Source: Ascaphus truei
Lineage: Eukaryota; Chordata; Amphibia; Anura; Ascaphidae
Assembly: GCA_036426205.1 (NCBI GenBank)
Contig: CM071568.1
Coordinates: 41,071,221 to 41,135,220 of the forward strand
DNA: 64,000 bases
Reading direction: 5' to 3'
A program made the position numbers and the translations under genes. Of the stretch, positions 36,306 to 44,706 are shown piece after piece (positions within the stretch are counted from its first letter, which is position 1; every line of letters starts with the position of its first letter). Under the pieces are notes generated by a model, which ran no database searches, was not told the origin of the DNA, and saw nothing but the letters and a program-made list of their open reading frames with translations.

Positions 36306-36376
36306 CCCAGAAAACCACCCACAGACAGCTGTTTCGACCTTGATGGTCTCATCAGTGTGGGGTTGATTTTACTGGG
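36306..36376 (-). ncRNA. Type-I hammerhead ribozyme, unit 2 (complete core)
   Basis: All conserved core positions are present: CTGATGA, GAAA and the cleavage triplet GTC. Stem II is GACC-ATCAA-GGTC. Stem III is the palindrome ACAGCTGT, too short to be stable alone but able to pair between two molecules, as proposed for newt and Penelope-type hammerheads. Stem I has a 6-bp inner helix (CCCACA/TGTGGG), an internal loop (TCAAC/TGG) and an outer helix (CCCAG/CTGGG plus AAAA/TTTT). The predicted cut lies between 36324 and 36323, on the minus strand. This is the copy most likely to be active. Confidence 0.92.
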
Positions 36377-36414
36377 AATGCAGAGAGGCTATGGGATAGG
36401 CTAAACCATAATAC

Positions 36415-36436
36415 TGAGTTAAATTATGGTGAGTAA
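36415..36436 (-). promoter_or_regulatory. PSE-like box upstream of ribozyme 2
   Basis: The minus strand reads TACTCACCATAATTTAACTCAG, close to the vertebrate proximal sequence element (CTCACC-N-TAACTTNAAAG type). It lies about 40 bp upstream of the first base of ribozyme stem I. A start 45-60 bp past a PSE would fall at the ribozyme's 5' edge. No convincing TATA box follows at the U6-type distance, so a Pol II snRNA-type start is the more natural guess. Equivalent boxes: 36018-36039, 36811-36833, 62596-62616 (minus) and 41843-41862 (plus). Confidence 0.6.
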
Positions 36437-36564
36437 AAAAAGTGAACAAAACCCTCCCAGGAAAGCAAATATGCAAATATAACTGTATGCTCATCTCATG
36501 TCTTAGGCAGGTCTGCAACCCCGCCTTTCCCCATTATCACCCAGCATACAGCACTTCCACTGCA

Positions 36565-36594
36565 GCAAGGGATTCTGGGGAATGACATGCAAAT
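36565..36594 (-). promoter_or_regulatory. DSE-like element (unit 3), upstream of ribozyme 2
   Basis: Octamer ATTTGCAT (36587-36594) followed by TTCCCCAGAATCCCTTGC on the minus strand. The nearest downstream PSE-like box ends at 36436, giving about 130-150 bp between the two. This is similar to the DSE-PSE spacing of vertebrate snRNA genes. Confidence 0.7.
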
Positions 36595-36702
36595 GAGCAC
36601 ACAGTGTCACTTTTTGCCTCAATAACCATTTTTAACATGGTTCCCTATAGGCTTAAGCTTGCTGCATGGTCACAGCTTTGAGCACGCTAAGGGTTAAGCA
36701 TA

Positions 36703-36773
36703 CCCAGAAAACCACCCACAGACAGCTGTTTCGACCTTGATGGGTCTCATCATGTGGGGTTGATTTTACTGGG
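36703..36773 (-). ncRNA. Type-I hammerhead ribozyme, unit 3 (C3 deleted)
   Basis: Same stems and GAAACAGCTGTC as unit 2, but the core reads CCCACATGATGA: the first C of CTGATGA is missing. Loss of C3 should abolish cleavage. Because neighbouring units differ mostly by single-base indels, an assembly error is a real alternative. Confidence 0.85.
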
Positions 36774-36905
36774 AATGCAAGAGAGCTATGGGATAGGCTA
36801 AACCATAATACTGATGTTAAGTTATGGTGAGTAAAAAAGTGACAAAAACCTCCACATGACAGCAAATATCAAATATAACTTTATGCTCATCTTTATTCTT
36901 AGGCA

Positions 36906-36907
36906 GG

Positions 36908-36938
<31 letters not shown>

Positions 36939-37030
36939 TCTTATATATATTATATAGATATATCTAGATACATACATATATACTGTATATACATACATAC
37001 ATATATATATTTAAATATATATATATATAT
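36906..37030. repeat. TA microsatellite on the right border of array A
   Basis: Long interrupted (TA)n run with ACATACATA interruptions. It replaces the rest of the fourth unit just after AGGCAGG. Confidence 0.9.
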
Positions 37031-37243
37031 GTTACATTAGTTCTAGTAAATAACTGATACTGGAATCCTCAACCTGTATTTTGTCCACATTTCTGGTAGT
37101 TTCATTATCATAGAGGTAGATTAGGGGCTGATCTAAAACGTGTAATGCTTTATTTAAAAGAAAACATACAGTAGTGTTGGTGACTTAAATATTGTCTTGC
37201 TACCTACAGTTATTCTTGCCCTGTTTTTGCTCATGTACTATCC

Positions 37244-37435
37244 CAGGGGTGCTCAGCTCTAGTCCTCAAGACCCCTCAACAGGTCAGGGTTTAAGGATAT
37301 CTCAACTTCAGCACAGGTGGCTCAATCAGTGGTTCAGTCAAAGACTCAGACTGAGCCACTGATTGAGCCACCTGTGCTGAAGCTGGGATATCCTTAACTA
37401 TTGGGGATCTTGAGGACTGAAGTTGAGCACCATTG
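37244..37435. mobile_element. Palindromic hAT MITE (copy C)
   Basis: A 192-bp palindrome with ends CAGGGGTGCTCAGCTC and GTTGAGCACCATTG, mirrored around TCAGTCAAAGACTCAGACTGA. The octamers TACTATCC and TACGATCC flank it (7 of 8 match). Same family as 16439 and 17688. Confidence 0.88.
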
Positions 37436-37544
37436 TACGATCCCTTGCACACGGGTAAACTGGGACATTTGGTAGATTTAAATGAGAGCTATGAAAAGCA
37501 ATACATCTTTTGTTGGAGCAAGGTACAGCACGTGAAGCCCTTAC

Positions 37545-39213
37545 TAACGTAGTGTTCTCAAGGAGTTAAGTTCAGTAATAGCCAAACCATTATATTTAAT
37601 ATTCAAGGACTCCATTTCCACAGGCTTAGTACCACAAGATTGGCGTAAAGCAGGTGTGGTGCCTATATTTAAAAAGGGAGCCAGATCACAACCGGGAAAT
37701 TACAGACCTGTAAGCCTGACTTCAATAGTGGGGAAACTACTTGAAGGTTTAATATGGGATAATATTCAGGAATACCTAATGGAAAACAAAATCATTAGTA
37801 ATAGTCAGCATGGATTTATGAAGGATAGATCTTGCCAAACTAACCTTATTTGTTTATTTCAGGAGGTAAGTAGGAATTTAGACCAGGGTAATGCAGTTGA
37901 TGTGGTCTACTTAAATTTTGCAAAAGCTTTTGATATGGTTCCACACGAGGTTGGTGTACAAAATAAAGCAAATTGGACTCAGTAATAATGTATGCATCTG
38001 GATTGAAAACTGGTTGAAGGATAGACAACAGAGGGTTGTCATAAATTGAACTTTTTCAGGTTGGGCTAAAGTCGTGAGTGGAGTCCCTCAGGGATCGGTA
38101 CTGGGACCCCAGCTTTTTAACTTGTTTATTAATGACCTTGAGGTTGGCATCGAGAGCAAAGTCTCCATCTTTGCTAATGATACTAAATTGTGTAAGGTAG
38201 TAGAATCAGAGCAGGATGCCATTTCTCTCCAGAAGGACTTGGAGAGACTGGAAACGTGGGCAGGTAAATGGCAGATGAGGTTTAATGCAGATAAATGTAA
38301 GGTTATGCATTTGGGATGCAAGAATAAACTGGCGACTTACACATTAAATGGGGATAAATTGGGGGAATCCTTGATGGAGAAGTATTTAGGAGTGCTGGTA
38401 GATAGCAGGCTTAGCAATAGTGCCCAAAGTCATGCAGTAGCTGCAAAGGCAAACAAGATCTTATCTTGCATCAAACGGGCAATGGATGGAAGGGAAGTAA
38501 ACATAATTATGCCCCTTTACAAAGCATTATTAAGACCACACCTTTAATATGGAGTACAATTTTGGGCACCACTCCTTAGAAAAGACGTTCTGGAACTAGA
38601 GAGAGTGCAGAGAAGAGCCACCAAATTAATAAAGGGGATGGACAATCTATCTAATGAGAAGAGGCTAGCTAAATTAGATTTATTTACATTAGAAAAGAGG
38701 CTTCTAAGGGGATATGATAACTATATACAAATATAATCGGGGACAATACAAGGAGCTTTCAAATGAACTATTCATCCCAAGGGCAGTACAAAGGACTCTG
38801 GGGCATCCCTTAAGGTTGGAGGAAAGGAGATTTCACCAGCAACACAGGAAAGGATTCTTTACTGTAAGGGCAGTTAAAATGTGGAATTAATTACCCATGG
38901 AAACTGTGATGGCAGATACAATACATTTGTTAAAACAAAGGTTGGACATGTTTTTAGAAAGGAAAGGTATACAGGGATATACCAAATAAGTATACATGGG
39001 AAGGATGTTGATCCAGGGATTATTCCGATTGCCAATTCTTGCAGTCAGGAAGGAATTCATTTTTCCCCTTAATGGGGTTTTTTGTTTGCCTTCCTCTGGA
39101 TCAATAAGTAAGTATAGATATAGGATAAAGTATCTGTGGTCTAAATTTAGCATAGGTTGAACTTGATGGACGTACGTCTTTTTTCAACCTCATCTACTAT
39201 GTAACTATGTAAC
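37545..39213 (+). mobile_element. CR1-like LINE fragment (copy 2), 5'-truncated
   Basis: The sequence begins within the RT fingers (…LVPQDWRKAGVVPIFKKG, then PGNYRPVSLTSIVGKLLEG) and runs to the element's 3' end, whose tail reads CTACTATGTAACTATGTAAC. The main breaks are a frameshift near 37946 (after AKAFDMVPH), a stop at about 38545, and a frameshift near 38745. It is much better preserved than the relative at 23940. Confidence 0.9.
38074..38547 (+). pseudogene. CR1-like LINE reverse transcriptase, mutated catalytic motif
   Basis: 157 open codons starting at palm motif B ([21 protein letters not shown]). The expected catalytic FADD is FAND at residues 33-36 (38170-38181), so one of the two metal-binding aspartates is lost. 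The downstream thumb region (WAGKWQMRFNADKCKVMHLG and YLGVLVDSRLS) is typical of CR1/jockey-type elements. Confidence 0.88.
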
Positions 39214-39215
39214 TA

Positions 39216-39445
39216 CAGCTCAAACCCCTTACAACGCTGTGCTTGGGGTCCAAAGAATCACATCGCGTTATAAGCAGATCGCGTTAAAAATAATGTACAA
39301 CTGTATGCATTGTAAAATAAAGTATTTAAAATACCAATAATCGTGTTGTAAAGTATTCATAAATACGAAAATTAGGAGCCACGCTTGCATTGCGTTATAA
39401 GCGGATTTGCGCTGTAACGGATTGCGTTATAATGGGGTTGAGCTG
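39216..39445. mobile_element. TA-flanked pogo/Tigger-like MITE inserted in the CR1 tail
   Basis: The ends CAGCTCAAACCCCTT and ATGGGGTTGAGCTG are inverted repeats, flanked by TA on both sides. The interior repeats a GCGTTATAAGCGGAT-like motif. It sits directly at the end of the CR1 (GTAAC)n tail, so it inserted after the LINE. Confidence 0.82.
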
Positions 39446-39719
39446 TATTTGAAGTTTTTCATTTAATGAATCTGGTGCAATTATTTTGCATGGGTTTTGC
39501 CACAGTTTTACAGCAAGGAGACATTTGTAAACAAAACAAAAAAACCTGTAAGTTTTAAAACAAGCTATTCATGATGACACTGGAAAGCAGGCATTTTATA
39601 TGATAACTTGTTATTGCGTTTTTACAACATAGGAGAGGGGGAAGGTACAGGGGAAGGGATAGGAGAGGTACAAAATAAAGAGAGGGGGGAAGGAGAATGG
39701 GAACAATGGTCACATTTAC
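39446..39719. other. Short spacer with purine-rich stretch
   Basis: A purine-rich stretch lies at 39630-39700. Nothing else recognised. Confidence 0.4.
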
Positions 39720-40350
39720 ATATTATATAATATATATTATATATAAATATATATATATAGAATATATAAAAAAGAAAAAGAGAGGAGAGAGCGCAGCCCA
39801 TAGCGTATAAAAGTATATTAATGAAGGGGAGGGGGGAGGGAGGGGTAAAAAACGCACTTACAAGAAGACAATAAAATCAGCATATGTGATAATAATCACC
39901 ACCATCCAGTCTAACTGCAAGCTCTTGGGGCAGTCCCAGGCTGTTGATGAAGGAGCAGCGTCTCAGCAGATTCCAGGAACTGATGTAAGTCATCCGGTCA
40001 AATTGCAGACTTTGGGGGCATTCCCAGGCTCCGTTGGCAAATGAGCAGCGTACCGAGGTCCCAGGGCTGGTGTGCTGTAAATAGTCCCAGACAAAAGTTC
40101 TGTATGGATAGTGCCTGCAGCACTAGCGCTAGGATCAATCCGCTCCTGCGTGGATGTAGACTTGAATGTCAGTGCGTCTGACGTCACGACGCTCCCTGAC
40201 GCGTTTGTCAGTCTCGGCAACTTTTTCAAAGGGTAACGTGAGGGGGGGAGGTCCGGTTTATATACACACTCCAATAAAGGTAATTGATGAAAAAAACGCC
40301 CCTACATCAGCTGCAATCATTATCCGTGCTACCAACACTATAGAATACAT
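39720..40350 (-). repeat. TA microsatellite plus GACGCGTTTG-type dispersed repeat
   Basis: A TA run (39720-39770) is followed by AAAGAGAGGAGAGAGCGCAGC, AAAACGCACTTACAAGAAG and CACCACCATCCAG. Further on, the minus strand reads CTTTGAAAAAGTTGCC...GACAAACGCGTCAGGG (around 40220-40195). The same repeat with the same order lies at the right edge of the window (63300-64000). Family unnamed. Confidence 0.6.
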
Positions 40351-41473
40351 ATTACTTTAAGCAGATATTTACCTGAAAGAATTTGGAGGAGATGATAAAT
40401 GTAACATATATATACAATGTCTATCATATTGCAAATATTAACACACAGTTAAACATATATTTGATATAAATAGTTATCAGTAACCAATTATAAAACAACA
40501 ATATAAAACAGCATCGTTTCTCTGGGTTCAAACCAAAATGAAAATACTAGTCTTGTATGTGGATCAAACCCCATCAATATTAACTATGGGTACAATTGCA
40601 ATAAACTCAGCATTGTGAAATCGATAATACATATCTAGATCCCACCTGTAGATAGAGGGATGGTCACACAAAGCCAGTTTGGAGTATATACTTAGATTTT
40701 GATGATAGAAAAAGAGATCATATGACATTATGAACAAGTATCAAATATTGCACCCTGATGAGTGCCTAAATCAAATATCAATTCTTATAGATCCCATATG
40801 GTTGGACCAAGGACAAATTGAATTTAAATATAAAATTAATTAAATAGGATGTGAAAATTAAAAATTAAATATAAAAATAAAAATATAAATAAAAAATATA
40901 AATTCTTTGAATTAATTGTTCATACAAATGAAAGCCTAAACTCAAAAGGAGACTATGAAACTGGAGTCTATAGCCCCAAACAAAAGCTGGGGCCCGGAAG
41001 GTAAACCTTAAATATGTGCTACAGTGTGATATGTGAACCAAGTGTGGTATGTGAATAAGTTATGTGTACTATAAACTATATACTATAACCTATTTGTATT
41101 TATTCTATGTGGTGACTACCAGGCCCTAGTTGGCCATGTTTAAGTGGAATATCTAATGAATAAATTAATTATATATATTTAAGAGTAATATTATGGTGTT
41201 GTGCTATGTATATAAGGGTAGATTCCTCATACCATCTATTGGACCCAGTTGTCCCTATTTTAAAGTATCTATTTTATAAATCAACAATGGTGTGTAAGGA
41301 ATGGATATCCATAATTTAGACGGAAAGGGAGGGCGGGTGGAACTTGGGAGGGAGGTACAATGGAGGGGGGGAGGGGGGAGGGGGGGAGGGAAGGAAAGGA
41401 GGGATGGGATGGGGGGGGAGGGGAATTGGAGGGATGATTGGGGATGGGAATAGGATTAGATTACTATTAACAA
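40351..41473. other. AT-rich spacer with a G-rich run
   Basis: 41327-41440 is a GGGAGG low-complexity tract. The rest is AT-rich with no recognised feature. Confidence 0.4.
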
Positions 41474-41545
41474 AGATATATTTTACATAGACATACATAG
41501 TTTATATGTTTCCGTAAGGCGCAGCTTTTTCTTCTAATATTATAT

Positions 41546-41579
<34 letters not shown>

Positions 41580-41688
41580 ATATATAATTGTATATTTATA
41601 TATATAATAATATATATTATATATGAAGAGGAAAAAAGCTGCGCCTTACAGGAACATATAACTTGTATGTCTATGTAAAAAATATCTA
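41474..41688. repeat. Inverted repeat with a TA microsatellite at its centre
   Basis: The left arm (AGATATATTTTACATAGACA ... GTAAGGCGCAGCTTTTTCTTC-like) is mirrored by the right arm (GAAGAGGAAAAAAGCTGCGC ... TGTCTATGTAAAAAATATCT). Arms are about 65 bp; the ~85-bp centre is almost pure TA. Such an arrangement can extrude as a cruciform. Confidence 0.88.
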
Positions 41689-41892
41689 TTGTATAACCTA
41701 ATAATATATATATGCACTATATGCTAGGTTATAATGGTTGAAAGGCAGGATTGCAGACCTGTCTAAGATATGTGAATGTGCTCACAAGTGATATTCTTTA
41801 TTGGCTATATGCTAACGGTGGAGGTTTTTTGTTGCCTTTTTCACCCACCATAACTTAAAATGTATGGTAAACCTACCCAGCCTAGAAATATT

Positions 41893-41974
41893 GCAAAGCA
41901 AGTATAAACCAACCTCACACTAATGATACCCATCAAGGTTGAAACATGTCTGTGAGTGGTTTGACTTGCTTTGC
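41893..41974 (+). ncRNA. Decayed type-I hammerhead ribozyme with compensated stems
   Basis: The outer stem I is a perfect 11-bp helix (GCAAAGCAAGT/ACTTGCTTTGC). The internal loop keeps CCAAC/TGG. The inner stem is CTCACA/TGTGAG, where array A has CCCACA/TGTGGG, a compensated base-pair change. The core reads CTAATGA rather than CTGATGA (G5 to A), and the base of stem II is a T-T mismatch. GAAACATGTC keeps the palindromic stem III and the cleavage triplet. It is probably inactive, but the compensated pair argues for past selection on the RNA fold. Confidence 0.8.
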
Positions 41975-42081
41975 TAGTCCCATGCTGTGCTTAAAAGCTG
42001 TGTGAATGGCGATGCATCTGCCTAAATGGGCTCCATGTGTATGGATATTCCAGGCAAAAGGTGACGACACATTGTGTATTC

Positions 42082-42111
42082 ATTTGCATGTCATTTCCCA
42101 GAATCCCTTGC
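42082..42111 (+). promoter_or_regulatory. DSE-like element in array B
   Basis: ATTTGCAT (42082-42089) followed after four bases by TTTCCCAGAATCCCTTGC. This is the best match in the window to the octamer plus Staf/ZNF143 pair, and it is conserved although the rest of the unit has diverged. The next PSE-like box (CCCACCGTAATTAAAA) begins about 140 bp downstream at 42251. Confidence 0.7.
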
Positions 42112-42275
42112 TACAGTGGTAGCACTGTATGCTAGGTGATAATGGTTGAAAGGCAGGGGTGCAGACCTGTGTAAGACATGTGAAATGTGCTCACAAGTGA
42201 TATTCTTTATTGGCTATATGCTAATGGTGGAGGTTTTTGTTGCCTTTTTCACCCACCGTAATTAAAAAAAACAAA

Positions 42276-43230
42276 ACAAAAAAAACTCTCCATTTCCAAG
42301 TTGGTACTCTTGATTTAAAGTGGACATTGCTATGTGGTCATCCTATCTACACCTGCAGTATTGCCCTAGGGAAGTTGTTATAGCTGAAGGAAAGCATGCA
42401 TTTTAAATGCCCGTGATGTTTCTTTGATGCATTTTACTGCCCCTGAGAGAGAAAGTTTACAAAGAGTCAATATAAAATGTGTATTTTTACTATCGGCTTA
42501 TTCAATTCCGCCCGAAAACGTCTGAATCGGTCACTTCAGTTGATCTGGGATAAGACCCTAAGAATTATTGTCAGAGTCCAGAGTCTCACTTTTCCATAGA
42601 CCAAACTCATTTCTTTGATGAGGTGATAGGAAGGTCTGGAGGTTTTGCTGTGAGAACAGAATATACCAATAAATTGTGTTGCAATTACTGTATAAGTATG
42701 GATCCTGTGGGCCCCATACGTGAGAGGGGCAATATATTATAGTAATCTCCTTATCCCCTCCAGTATTTAAAATGTTCAGTACATGGAGAAATTTAGCAAA
42801 ATAAACATTATATTTTCAAGCATTATGCAAACATATTCCAATAAAATAACATTTGAATGATGACATTAGTGTTCTTGGGAAATATTTAGTAGTTCTCAAG
42901 ATTCCTAACAGTGATAATTCATGTGATACGAAATCTCGCACCTTATTAAATCTAGCATCTGAATACCTAATTTTGTGAGTTTGGGTCCATTTGCATATTC
43001 ACCACCTGAACCAAATTGCATCTTAAAATGCTGTTGTTCACACAATTTAGATATGTGAGAACTGATAAATGAGTATAGTGAGATAAACATGCAATAATGT
43101 CTGCTTTTCACATGGCAGCTTAATGAATAGGGTAGTGGTGTACTGTAGCTAGTATTACTTCCTGGTAAAACATTTTATAAATAAATAAAATAAATGTGCG
43201 GTCCCCTGGGCAAATTTTTTTCAGGGCCCC
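42276..43230. other. Unique AT-rich intronic sequence
   Basis: No element or exon recognised. Confidence 0.35.
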
Positions 43231-43289
43231 ATTATGAGTGAACATATTCCGTATATTCAAGAGTTTCCTTCTGTTACACAAACGTGTTG

Positions 43290-43620
43290 GCGACCCTGCG
43301 TCTCCCCCCCCCCTCTTTTACACCTCACTCTCCACTATTTACACCTCTCTCCTCATGTATTTCCCCCCTCTTACACCCCATCCCTCACTTCCCCATTTTT
43401 CCTCTCAAACTCTTCCCCCCCCCCGGCTATCACTCAGTAACCGTAACCCCCCACCCACTCCCCGTCCACACTCAATCCAGCTCCCTTAATCCTCCCCTCC
43501 TCACACTCCGTTCCCCCTCCGCCCCCTGGTCCCACACACACACACACACACAATTTCCTCACACACACATACAATTCCCCTGCTATAATACAGTACCCCC
43601 CCCCCCCATACACAAATTGG
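43290..43620. repeat. C-rich low-complexity tract with CA microsatellite
   Basis: Pyrimidine-rich CCCCTC-type sequence with an (AC)n run at about 43525-43572. Not coding. Confidence 0.75.
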
Positions 43621-43673
43621 AATAACCACCTACATTCACACAAATGGTTAACAAACACTGGTGTACAGTAAAC

Positions 43674-43892
43674 CAGCGGTGCGCAAACTAGGGGACTGAC
43701 TGCAGGGGGGCGCAGGGTTTACAGAGGCACCGCACGCTTCCCGAAGGCACTTAAATTATGTGCCAGGGAAGCGTCGAAGACCTCTGTAAACCCCACTCAC
43801 CTTGGCTCTGGTGTCTTCTTAGATGCGTTGCCATGGCAACGCAGCGTCAAATCACACCGCACAGTCATGTGACGTCACGTTGCCATGTCAGA
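43674..43892 (+). mobile_element. GC-rich non-autonomous hAT element, copy 3 (right end lost)
   Basis: The left end CAGCGGTGCGCAAACTAGG is preceded by CAGTAAAC. It contains a perfect palindromic RFX X-box, GTTGCCATGGCAAC, and ATGTGACGTCACGTTGCCAT. After GTTGCCATGTCA the sequence changes abruptly into a GAGACA microsatellite, and the expected right terminus is not found. Confidence 0.85.
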
Positions 43893-44000
43893 GAGAGAGA
43901 CACAGAGAGAGAGACACACAGAGAGACACACAGAGAGACAGAGAGAGAGATAGAGATAGAGAGAGAGAGAGAGAGAGAGACAGTAAGAGAGAGAGAGAGA

Positions 44001-44054
<54 letters not shown>

Positions 44055-44665
44055 CACAGTGAGAGAGAGAGACACAGTGAGAGAGAGAGACACAGAGAGA
44101 GACACACACAGCGCGAGAGAGAGAGACAGAGAGAGAGAGACACACACAGAGAGCGAGGGACACACACAGAGAGCGAGGGACACACACAGAGAGCGAGAGA
44201 CACACAGAGAGAGCGAGAGACACAGAAAGAGAGAGAGACACAGAGAGAGAGAGATGGAGAGAGAGACACAGAGAGAGAGACACAGAGAGAGAGAGAGACA
44301 CAGAGCGAGAGAGACACAGAGAGAGAGAGAGACACAGAGCGAGAGAGACACAGAGAGAGAGACACAGAAAGAGAGAGAGACACAGAGGGAGAGAGACAGA
44401 GAGAGAGAGACACACAGAGCGAGAGAGACACAGAGAGAGAGAGAGACACACAGAGCGAGAGAGACACAGAGAGAGAGACACAGAGAGAGAGACACAGAAA
44501 GAGAGACACAGAAAGAGAGAGAGACACAGAGGGAGAGAGACAGAGAGAGAGAGACACAGTGAGAGAGAGACACACAGAGCGAGAGAGACACAGAGAGAGA
44601 GAGAGACACAGAGACAGAGAGAGACAGAGAGAGACACACAGAGAGCGAGAGACACAGAGACAGTA
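43885..44665. repeat. ~780-bp GAGA/CACA microsatellite
   Basis: A long imperfect array of GAGAGAGAGACACAGAGAG-type purine sequence. It creates open frames of up to ~300 residues on both strands (RE/ER or LS repeats) that are artefacts. Confidence 0.95.
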
Positions 44666-44678
44666 CTGCTGTCCTGGG

Positions 44679-44706
44679 TAGAGATGGGAGAATCTTTTTG
44701 CGGATT
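44679..44706 (+). mobile_element. hAT left-end fragment (TAGAGATGGG family)
   Basis: TAGAGATGGGAGAATCTTTT and then TTGCGGATTGG match the start of the element at 58935. It passes directly into the 50-bp minisatellite, so only this end remains. Confidence 0.5.

Larger units (their letters stand above)
35682..36905 (-). repeat. Tandem ~396-bp satellite carrying hammerhead ribozymes (array A)
   Basis: Three consecutive units. Ribozyme-to-ribozyme spacing is 394 and 397 bp, and octamer-to-octamer spacing is 397 bp between units 2 and 3. Units are very alike, differing mainly by single-base gains and losses. The sense strand is minus. In that direction each period reads: octamer plus Staf-like site, ~130 bp, PSE-like box, ~40 bp, hammerhead ribozyme, then ~100 bp to the next octamer. 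No ORF is conserved between units. Both borders run into TA microsatellites. Relatives lie at 41723-42275 (plus) and 62596-62858 (minus). It resembles newt satellite 2 or a retrozyme in design; naming it as either is inference. Confidence 0.85.
41723..42275 (+). repeat. Inverted relative of the ~400-bp ribozyme satellite (array B)
   Basis: The block beginning GCTAGGTTATAATGGTTGAA at 41723 recurs at 42131, a 408-bp period, so about 1.35 units are present. It aligns in reverse complement to array A but is clearly diverged. It holds a PSE-like box (41843-41862), a hammerhead relic (41893-41974), an octamer/Staf pair (42082-42111) and a second PSE-like box (42251-42267), in the same order as array A read on its own sense strand. 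Confidence 0.8.

Noticed and set aside
35682..36905. CRISPR array
   Set aside because: The repeat period is ~396 bp with near-identical full units, not short repeats with unique spacers, and the DNA is eukaryotic.
43758..44681. 307-residue open reading frame (and 236-255-residue frames on the other strand)
   Set aside because: It is translation of a GAGA/CACA microsatellite giving RE/ER or LS repeats in all frames. The upstream part is a hAT element. Not a gene.
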